Shown here piece by piece: positions 57,344 to 64,000 of a stretch of DNA of 64,000 nt; position 1 is the stretch's first letter, and each line of letters begins with the position of its first letter. Position numbers and translations under genes: made by a program. This DNA is from Novosphingobium mathurense (lineage in GTDB: Bacteria; Pseudomonadota; Alphaproteobacteria; Sphingomonadales; Sphingomonadaceae). Location: positions 124,001 to 188,000 of the forward strand of contig NZ_FVZE01000005.1 in NCBI RefSeq assembly GCF_900168325.1, read 5' to 3'. A model generated the notes under the pieces. That model searched no databases. It was given only the letters and a program-made list of their open reading frames with translations, and was not told the origin of the DNA.

Positions 57344-59287
57344 CTATTCCGCCTGCTTGACGCGCATGTACCATTCGACGAGGCGCCGGACCTGGCGGGG
57401 CGTGTAGCCGCGGTCGACGAGCCGGGTGACGAACTCGTCGTGCTTGCGTTCCGTCTCGCTGTCCCGCTTGGACGAGAAGCCGATGACCGGCAGCAGGTCC
57501 TCGACCTGGCTGAACATGCGCTTCTCGATGACCTCGCGGATCTTCTCGTAGGAATTCCACTTCGGATTGCGGCCATTGTTGTTCGCCCGCATGCGCAGCG
57601 CGAACTTGACCACTTCGTTGCGGAAGTCCTTGGGATTGGCGATCCCGGCTGGCTTCTCGATCCGCGTCAGTTCCTGGTTGATGACATCGCGGTCGAGCAT
57701 CTGGCCGGTGTCCGGATCCTTGAAGTCGAGATCCTCGATCCACGCATCGGCATAGGCGACGTAGCGGTCGAACAGGTTCTGGCCGTAGTCCTCGTAGGAT
57801 TCCAGATATGCTTTCTGGATTTCGTTGCCGATGAATTCGGCGAAGCGCGGTGCCAGTTCACCCTTGATGAATTCCAGGTACTGCGCCTCGGTTTCGGCCG
57901 GGAGCTGCTCTTGCCGCACCATCGATTCCAGCACGTACATCAGGTGCACGGGATCGGCCGCGATCTCTTCGGTGTCGTGGTTGAAGGTAGCCGCCAGCGC
58001 CTTGAAGGCAAAGCGCGTGGACATGCCGTTCATGCCTTCGTTGACACCGGCGTTGTCCTTGTACTCCTGCATCGTCTTGGCGTGCGGATCGATGTCGCGC
58101 AGCATCTCGCCGTTGTAGATGCGCATCTTCGAATAGATGCTGCTGTTCTCCGGCGCCTTGAGCCGGGTCAGCACCGAGAAACGGGCCAGCATGTCGAGCG
58201 TGCCGGGCGCACAGGGCGCTTCGGCCAACTGCGAGTTGTTGAGCAGCTTTTCGTAGATCTTCCGCTCTTCATCGATGCGCAGGCAGTAGGGAACCTGGAT
58301 CACGTAGATGCGGTCGATGAAGGCTTCGTTATTGCGATTGTTCTTGAAATTCTGCCACTCGGCCTCGTTCGAGTGGGCGAGGATCACGCCGGAGAAGGGG
58401 ATAGCGCCGATATTTTCGGTGCCGATGTAGTTGCCTTCCTGCGTTGCCGTCAGCAACGGGTGCAGCATCTTGATCGGCGCCTTGAACATCTCAACGAATT
58501 CGAGAACGCCCTGGTTGGCGCGATTGAGGCCGCCCGAGTAGCTGTAGGCGTCCGGATCGTTCTGCGAGAGCAGTTCGAGCTTGCGGATATCGACCTTGCC
58601 GACCAGCGACGAAATGTCCTGGTTGTTCTCGTCGCCCGGCTCGGTCTTGGAAATGGCGATCTGCCGCACCCGCGAGGGTTGCATCTTCGCCACCGTGAAG
58701 CGAGAGACGTCCCCGCCGAACTCGTCGAGCCGCTTGCGCGCCCACGGGCTCATCAGACGGGAGAGGTAGCGGCGCGGAATGCCGTAGGTTTCCTCGATCT
58801 CCGGGCCGTCGACGTCGGGATCGAAGATCGCCAGCGGGCTTTCGAACACCGGGCTTACGTCGTCTCCGGCCTTGAGTACGTAGATCGGATGGGCTTCCAT
58901 CAGCGCCTTGATCCGTTCGGCGATGGAGGACTTGCCGCCGCCGACGGGGCCGAGCAGGTAGAGGATCTGCTTCTGCTCCTCGAGCCCCTGCGAGGCATGG
59001 CGGAAGAACGAGACGATGCGCTCTATCGTGTCTTCCATGCCGTAGAATTCGGAGAAGCTGGGATAGACCCGGATCGTCCGGTTCATGAAGATGCGGCCGA
59101 GCCTTGCATCCTTTGCGGTATCGACGAGTTCCGGTTCGCCGATTGCAGCCAGCAGGCGTTCTGCCGCACCTGCATAGAGCATGCTGTCATCGCGACACTT
59201 GCTCAGGTACTGCTCCAGCGTCCACTCGGTTTCCCGGTGTGCTTCGTATGAGCGCATGAACTTCGAAAAGAGATCGTTCGTGGCCAT
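57344..59287 (-). CDS. prkA: PrkA-type serine protein kinase (YeaG)
   Basis: Protein of 647 residues: an AAA+-like N-terminal domain with Walker A GPVGGGKSS (113-121) and the C-terminal kinase-like PrkA domain (from about 390). Members have been reported as both protein kinases and ATP-dependent proteases; in enterics YeaG acts in sustained nitrogen starvation. It leads the prkA-yeaH-spoVR operon. The ATG at 59287 has GAGG 8 bases upstream. Confidence 0.95.
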   Translation of the reverse strand: MATNDLFSKFMRSYEAHRETEWTLEQYLSKCRDDSMLYAGAAERLLAAIGEPELVDTAKDARLGRIFMNRTIRVYPSFSEFYGMEDTIERIVSFFRHASQGLEEQKQILYLLGPVGGGKSSIAERIKALMEAHPIYVLKAGDDVSPVFESPLAIFDPDVDGPEIEETYGIPRRYLSRLMSPWARKRLDEFGGDVSRFTVAKMQPSRVRQIAISKTEPGDENNQDISSLVGKVDIRKLELLSQNDPDAYSYSGGLNRANQGVLEFVEMFKAPIKMLHPLLTATQEGNYIGTENIGAIPFSGVILAHSNEAEWQNFKNNRNNEAFIDRIYVIQVPYCLRIDEERKIYEKLLNNSQLAEAPCAPGTLDMLARFSVLTRLKAPENSSIYSKMRIYNGEMLRDIDPHAKTMQEYKDNAGVNEGMNGMSTRFAFKALAATFNHDTEEIAADPVHLMYVLESMVRQEQLPAETEAQYLEFIKGELAPRFAEFIGNEIQKAYLESYEDYGQNLFDRYVAYADAWIEDLDFKDPDTGQMLDRDVINQELTRIEKPAGIANPKDFRNEVVKFALRMRANNNGRNPKWNSYEKIREVIEKRMFSQVEDLLPVIGFSSKRDSETERKHDEFVTRLVDRGYTPRQVRRLVEWYMRVKQAE

Positions 59288-59884
59288 CGAGAATACCTCG
59301 CCTGCCTCTGCTTTTCAGAATCGAAGAGTAACAAATTTAGCCTTTGCCTACCAGTAATTAGATGCGGTGCCGGGGTGTCGGTGCGGGGGCGGAGCTGCCT
59401 TCGGGGGGCGGTGCAAGCCAGTGAAACTCGGCCATTCCCGCGGGCAGCCGGGGGTATTCTTGAGGGTCTAAATAGTTGTGGAAACTATTTTACGGGCCTG
59501 CAAATACATCTTCTGCCGATGTAATCAGCACGGTTTTCGCGCCGAATCACCATGCTGGCAGATGTCGCTCCGGAATGGCGGCGAGGTGCCGCTGAGTCGC
59601 TCATAGGCTCGCTTCGACAACCGGGAATGGCGACGCCAAGGCCATGATATCGGTTGCCACTCAGGCTACTGCGAAGAATTCCTTAACCACGTTCGGGTAG
59701 GCTTTTTCCCAAGCGCTACAGCGTATTGGGCGCGCTCGGTGGTCCCCCGCGTTCAGCATTGGCGTGGCCCATATCTGGTCAATTGCTCGGGGGTCGCGCA
59801 ATGCGATGCTAACGAATGTACGCCAAGGAAAGCATCCGAGATGCGCGACACCGTGCCGCAGCGATGACTGGAGATGCTTTTACC
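59288..59884. promoter_or_regulatory. Divergent intergenic region, prkA / globin-coupled receptor
   Basis: About 600 bases with no convincing gene. It contains the perfect inverted repeat AAATAGTT (59470-59477) / AACTATTT (59483-59490) with a 5-base spacer, a likely operator or hairpin. The AT content rises near 59330-59360, upstream of prkA. I found no alphaproteobacterial EcfG consensus (GGAAC-N17-CGTT) on either strand. Confidence 0.4.
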
Positions 59885-61378
59885 ATGGCGAACGAGAAGG
59901 CTTACAAGTGCCGTGACTTCGCACAGCTCGATAGCGAGAACTACGCGAGCTACCCTGCGATAAAGACGATCGTGGAGAAGCATGGGCCCAAGGCGCTCGA
60001 CAAACTCTATGCGCGCATCGCGGCGGACGATCATGCCAGCAGCCTGCTGCCGACCCAGCAGATCCGAGATCATGCGGCCCGTGCCCAGCTTGCGCACTGG
60101 AACGCGCTTTTCTCGCACCGCTTCGACGACGAGCAGGTGCAACGCTCCGAGAAGATCGGCCGCGTTCACTCCGAAGTCGGCCTCGATCCCTCGTTCTACA
60201 TTGGCGGCTACGCTCTCGTTCTCGAAGAGATGATCGAGCGGGCACTGTCCTCCGGATTGCATAACCCGCTCAGCGCGCGCAAGACCGGCAAGATGATCGC
60301 CACCTTCGTGAAAGTGGCGCTGGTCGACATGGAAGCCGCGATGTCGGCCTATTTCCGTGAGGAAGAACGCGCCCGCCGCGCCGTCATCGCGTCGATGGGC
60401 GAGGCCCTGCAGGCGATGAAGGACGGCAACCTGCAGGCGCAGCTTTCCGACCTTCCCGAGGAATACAAGGAAATCACCCACGATTTCCATGAGATGCGGC
60501 GGGAGCTGAGCTCGATCATCGTCGATATCTCGGATGCGGCCGGCAACATCGAGACCGGCTCGCGCGAGATCAGCGCGGCCGCCAACGACCTGGCCGACCG
60601 CACGGAGCGTTCTGCCGCCGGCATCTCCCGCACGGCGGAAGTGATGAGCGAGGTCAATCTCGGCATCCAGTCGACCGTTGCGAGCGTGAAACGCGTCAAC
60701 GATTCCATTGCCGAGGTCGACAATCAGGCCGCGGCCGGTGGAGAAATCGTCACCGACGCGATCGACGCGATGGACAAGATCAAGCATTCCTCGGAAGAGA
60801 TCGGCCAGATCAGCGAAGTGATCGAGAACATCGCGTTCCAGATCAACCTGCTGGCGCTTAATGCCCGGGTCGAGGCAGCGCGCGCCGGAGAAGCCGGCAA
60901 GGGCTTTGCGGTCGTTGCCAGCGAAGTCGGCGCCCTTGCGCATCGCACCAGCGATTCCGCCAAGAGCATCAAGGAACTCATCTCCAAGTCGAACGGCGAC
61001 GTTCTGGCCGGCGTCGATCTGGTGGCGCAGACCAAGTCCGCGCTGGAAGTCATCATCTCGCGCCTTGCGGTTGCCCGTAGCGAGGCCCGCGACATCGCCA
61101 CGAGCGCCTCCACCCAGGCCGACAGCCTGCAGGAAATCAACGACGAAGTGCAGCGCATGGAGACCTCGACGCAGCAGAATGCGGCGATGGTCGAGGAATC
61201 CAACGCCGCCACCCGCACGCTTTCGCAGGAGGCCAGCCGCCTGACCGAGATTGTCGGCCGCTTCCGGCTCGAGAGGCGCAACAAGGTCCGCGATGAAAGC
61301 GATAGTGCCGTGCAGGCTTTCGCACGGCCGGAGCACGCCGAGAACGAGGATCTTGCCCTGCATCGTCGCTACGGCTGA
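59885..61378 (+). CDS. Globin-coupled methyl-accepting chemotaxis protein
   Basis: Soluble oxygen sensor of about 497 residues with no transmembrane helix. A HemAT-like globin domain (about 5-150) carries the proximal histidine at about residue 95 in GRVHSEVGLDPSFYIGGY. A HAMP-like stretch and a chemoreceptor signalling domain follow. The tip reads FQINLLALNARVEAARAGE, with Arg where Ala is typical, and the downstream EVR motif is EVG. Start codons at 59816, 59861 and 59885 are possible; I took 59885 because a GGAG lies 11 bases upstream. It probably guides aerotaxis. Confidence 0.9.
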   Translation: MANEKAYKCRDFAQLDSENYASYPAIKTIVEKHGPKALDKLYARIAADDHASSLLPTQQIRDHAARAQLAHWNALFSHRFDDEQVQRSEKIGRVHSEVGLDPSFYIGGYALVLEEMIERALSSGLHNPLSARKTGKMIATFVKVALVDMEAAMSAYFREEERARRAVIASMGEALQAMKDGNLQAQLSDLPEEYKEITHDFHEMRRELSSIIVDISDAAGNIETGSREISAAANDLADRTERSAAGISRTAEVMSEVNLGIQSTVASVKRVNDSIAEVDNQAAAGGEIVTDAIDAMDKIKHSSEEIGQISEVIENIAFQINLLALNARVEAARAGEAGKGFAVVASEVGALAHRTSDSAKSIKELISKSNGDVLAGVDLVAQTKSALEVIISRLAVARSEARDIATSASTQADSLQEINDEVQRMETSTQQNAAMVEESNAATRTLSQEASRLTEIVGRFRLERRNKVRDESDSAVQAFARPEHAENEDLALHRRYG

Positions 61379-62063
61379 TGTCATCGGCCACGCGCCGCTC
61401 AAAGGCCCTTCGCTAACGTCAGTCGAGGGCAGGGTGCGTGGCTGGACAATTCGGTATTACCCCGAGGGGCTGGGGCACGAAGCATCGGGATTAATCGGGG
61501 TATCCTAGGGCCTTAGTGCCCAATCGGCCGCGACCTCCTGGAGCATGGCCCGAGGCATCCGGGCCGGGACCGATCCCGCGCAGCAATGGCTGCGCCGCAC
61601 GGGCCGTCATAAGCATATCCCGCTCCATCGCGAAGCTGGATACTCTTCGCAGGCAGTCCCGGATTCCTGTCATATTTTCGTAGGTTATATATCGGATAGT
61701 TGCCATCGCCGGTGTCGCGCGCTGCACAGCGCGCCTTTGCCGGCGCGCGCATCCCGTACCCGCATGGAAGGCCCCTGACGTCGCTTCCGGGCTGCATGTT
61801 CCTTTGGGGTTAGAGCCTGCACAGCACGGAGTGGACCTGCCCCTACTGCAGGCCGCGCGTTTCGCACGCCCCAACGAGCACCGGCTTGCTGCACTGCAGA
61901 ATTGCTGATTTAATGCCGTCAGGCAATGCGTTGCCGGGTCGCTTAAAACAGCCAGCACTTAAGCGATCAGACTAGCCAAAGATTGCAGCTTCGAAGGGGC
62001 GGAACCATTCGCCTCTTCGTGAGATTTGACTTTTCTGTTGCGCATGACCCCGGGAATGCTCTG
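61379..62063 (+). promoter_or_regulatory. Intergenic region upstream of polysaccharide gene
   Basis: 685 bases without a credible gene. Features: inverted repeat TACCCCGA (61458-61465) / TCGGGGTA (61495-61502); a GC hairpin GCGCGCTG/CAGCGCGC (61717-61734); the perfect pair TCGCTTAA (61939-61946) / TTAAGCGA (61959-61966) listed separately; and a 6-codon open frame ending at the TGATG that begins the next gene. Confidence 0.4.
61939..61966. promoter_or_regulatory. Operator-like inverted repeat upstream of the exopolysaccharide gene
   Basis: Perfect 8-base arms TCGCTTAA and TTAAGCGA with a 12-base spacer, so the half-sites are 20 bases apart, two helix turns. It lies about 100 bases before the next start codon, suitable for a dimeric regulator. 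Confidence 0.45.
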
Positions 62064-64000
62064 ATGTACGCCAGACCACAGCCACTTGCCAAATATCAGC
62101 CTCGCCCCGATGCGCCTGTAGACCAGGGTGCATTGATCGATTTGCGCGCCTTCATGCAGGTCCTGCGGCGGCGCAAGAAGCTGGTCATGATCGTCAGCCT
62201 GATCGTCTTCGCGATCGTCGCGGCCATCTACTTCATGATCCCGCCGCGCTACGTGGCGACCACGACCGTGGCGCTCGAGCGTGGGTCCGAACAGGTCCTC
62301 AAGGTCGATCAGGTCGTGCCCAATGTGGCTCCGGACTCCGCAGCGGTCGATACCGAAGTGGAAGTGCTCAAGTCGCCCGAACTTGCAGGCGAGGTCGTTG
62401 ACAAGCTTCAGCTCACCAGAGATCCGGAATTCAATCCGGCCTTGCGCGATGGCGAGGATGCGCCGGTCGAGACGCAGCGCAACTGGGCGATTGCCCATCT
62501 GCTCGGCAACCTGGGCGTGAAGCGCAACGGTTTCTCCTACGCCATCGACATCGACTACCAGTCGGAATCGCCGGGCACCGCGGCCAAGGTCGCCAATACG
62601 CTGGCGCAGACCTACATCGACAACCAGAAGGAATCGAAGGCTGGCGCGACAAGCCGGGCCAGCAGCTTCCTTGAAACGCAGCTCGAGAACCTGCGCGGCC
62701 AGGTGCAGAGCGCCGAGGCCGACGTTGCCCGCTATCGCGCGCAGCACGGACTGTTCGACATCGGTCAGAACAGCAGCGTGACACAGGCGGAACTTTCCAG
62801 CCTCAACGGCCAGCTGGCGCAGCTGCGTGCCGATCAGGCCGAGGCCGATGCGCGCCTGTCGACCGCCCGGGCCCAGCTTGCCCGCGGCAGCAACGGACAG
62901 GAACTGGGTGAGTCCCTCGATTCCCCGGTCGTCAGCAACCTGCGCGCGCAGCGCGCCAAGCTGAGCGGACGCGTCGCGTCCCTGCGCCAGCAATTCGGTC
63001 CGAAGTATCCCGAACTAGCCGCAGCCAAGCAGGAACTCGCCGATATCGACGAGCAGATCGAATCCGAGGTCAGGCGCATCGTTGCGAATCTCAGCAACGA
63101 GGCCAATGCTGCGCATCAGCGCACGGCATCGATCCAGGGCTCCCTCGGCCGTGCGGAAGGCACACTGGCGAGCGACAATGCCGCCTCGGTCGGCCTGTCT
63201 GAGCTGGAGCGCAAGGCCGAATCCGCGCGGACCCTCTATCTCTCGCTGCTGGACCGTTACAAGCAGACCCAGGCGCAAAAGGGGCTGGAGCGCAGCAATT
63301 CCTACATCGTCGCCCTGGCACGCATCCCGGGCATGCCGGCATTCCCGAACGTCATCGTTTTCGCCCTGATCGGCCTGATCGGCGCCATCGCCACCTCGAC
63401 TGTCGTCGTGGCCGTGATGCAGCTGCTCGACCGCGGTGTGGAAACGACAAGCAATCTCGAAAAGCGGCTGGGCGTCACCGTCCTCAATTCCATCCCGGAC
63501 ACCAAGCACCTGCCCGAACTGGCGGATCTGAGCGAGCCGATTCACCCGACCCAGCTGGTGGTCGAGCGTCCGCAATCATCGTTCGCGGAAGCCTTCCGCT
63601 GGTTGCAGACCTCGATCCAGATCAACCAGCCCAAGCGTGGGCCGGTGGTCGTCGCCGTGACGTCCGCGCTGCCCAGCGAGGGCAAGACGACCGTTGCGCT
63701 ATCGCTGGCGCGTTCCGCAGCCATGTCGGGCAAGCGGGCGGTCCTCGTCGATTGCGACTTGCGGCGCCGGGTATCCAACCCGGGTTCCGGCTTCGAGGGC
63801 TCGATCGGCCTGCGCGCATTGCTGGCAAACGAGGGAGAGCTCAATCAGGCGCTCTACGTCGATCCGGAAACGGGCCTGTTCATCCTGCCGCGCCGCAATG
63901 ACGAGCAGCATATCCAGCCCTTTGCCGATACGCAGGAATTCGCAAACATCATCGCAGCCCTGCGCGCGCAGTTCGATTTCATCGTCCTCGACACGCCGCC
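62064..64000 (+). CDS. Polysaccharide copolymerase/BY-kinase (GumC-Wzc type), truncated by window end
   Basis: At least 645 residues, open to the last base. TM1 lies at about 40-62, a Wzz chain-length domain follows, then a long periplasmic coiled coil (about 195-390) and TM2 (about 430-452). A bacterial tyrosine kinase domain begins near 505, with Walker A SALPSEGKTT (534-543), A' region DCDLRRR and Walker B VLDTPP at the edge. Such fused proteins control length and export of exopolysaccharide in alphaproteobacteria. The Tyr-rich tail is outside the window. The ATG at 62064 is the first of the frame, overlapping a short TGA-ended leader frame. Confidence 0.92.
   Translation, partial: MYARPQPLAKYQPRPDAPVDQGALIDLRAFMQVLRRRKKLVMIVSLIVFAIVAAIYFMIPPRYVATTTVALERGSEQVLKVDQVVPNVAPDSAAVDTEVEVLKSPELAGEVVDKLQLTRDPEFNPALRDGEDAPVETQRNWAIAHLLGNLGVKRNGFSYAIDIDYQSESPGTAAKVANTLAQTYIDNQKESKAGATSRASSFLETQLENLRGQVQSAEADVARYRAQHGLFDIGQNSSVTQAELSSLNGQLAQLRADQAEADARLSTARAQLARGSNGQELGESLDSPVVSNLRAQRAKLSGRVASLRQQFGPKYPELAAAKQELADIDEQIESEVRRIVANLSNEANAAHQRTASIQGSLGRAEGTLASDNAASVGLSELERKAESARTLYLSLLDRYKQTQAQKGLERSNSYIVALARIPGMPAFPNVIVFALIGLIGAIATSTVVVAVMQLLDRGVETTSNLEKRLGVTVLNSIPDTKHLPELADLSEPIHPTQLVVERPQSSFAEAFRWLQTSIQINQPKRGPVVVAVTSALPSEGKTTVALSLARSAAMSGKRAVLVDCDLRRRVSNPGSGFEGSIGLRALLANEGELNQALYVDPETGLFILPRRNDEQHIQPFADTQEFANIIAALRAQFDFIVLDTP

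Noticed and set aside
59753..61402. Minus-strand open frame of 549 codons
   Set aside because: Antisense to the globin-coupled chemoreceptor; composition typical of a shadow frame.

Overview
The window is a GC-rich (about 65% by eye), densely packed chromosomal segment of a Gram-negative alphaproteobacterium, most likely a sphingomonad (Novosphingobium or Sphingobium type). That placement is inference from protein character and gene order; there is no rRNA here to prove it. The cell wall is of the meso-diaminopimelate type (MurE has the DNPR motif). About 54 protein genes and one tRNA gene are recognisable. No IS element, prophage or CRISPR array was seen.

Layout. (1) 1-4163: tail of a type IV secretion operon, virB6 (cut by the window edge), virB9, virB10, virB11. 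(2) 4210-7917, minus strand: polyphosphate pair ppk1-ppx. (3) 8077-14838: three overlapping genes of a poorly characterised predicted amide-bond system: transglutaminase-like plus DUF2126 amidoligase, circularly permuted ATP-grasp fused to alpha-E, and a second transglutaminase; a DUF1294 gene follows. (4) 15166-21949: mixed genes. They include a small unknown gene behind a near-perfect Fur box, ccmAB, pterin dehydratase, an acyltransferase, an AlkA-type glycosylase, a ferredoxin, cysK, and a coupled membrane protein/lipoprotein pair. (5) 22280-41322: a complete dcw cell-division and wall cluster, mraZ-rsmH-ftsL-ftsI-murE-murF-mraY-murD-ftsW-murG-murC-(74-aa orphan)-murB-ddl-ftsQ-ftsA-ftsZ, then a TPR/SPOR protein. 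(6) 43611-50943: YbjN-like protein, proC, a Bax-inhibitor-1 family protein, a lipoprotein, tRNA-Ala(CGC), obgE, a GNAT, proB and an SDR. (7) 51375-64000: a transmembrane chemoreceptor with a CheR-tether-like tail, a YbaK-type deacylase, a 72-aa protein, the prkA-yeaH-spoVR stress module (minus strand), a globin-coupled chemoreceptor, and the start of a polysaccharide copolymerase/tyrosine kinase gene cut by the right edge.

How the genes work together. The dcw cluster makes the UDP-MurNAc-pentapeptide precursor and lipid II (MurB-G, Ddl, MraY) and builds the divisome (FtsL, I, W, Q, A, Z). Most junctions overlap by 1 or 4 bases, so translation is probably coupled from mraZ to ftsA; ftsZ has its own 159-base leader. 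MraZ probably controls the cluster through an array of five GGG repeats about 9-10 bases apart. ProB and ProC both serve proline synthesis but sit in separate units. The PrkA kinase, the VWA protein and SpoVR form the conserved stress triad.

The most interesting regions are the amidoligase/transglutaminase cluster, the Fur-box locus at 15.6 kb with a possible plus-strand small RNA, the MraZ operator array, the orphan gene between murC and murB, a GNAT gene with no standard start codon, and a hairpin covering the ribosome site of the lipoprotein gene at 21.16 kb.
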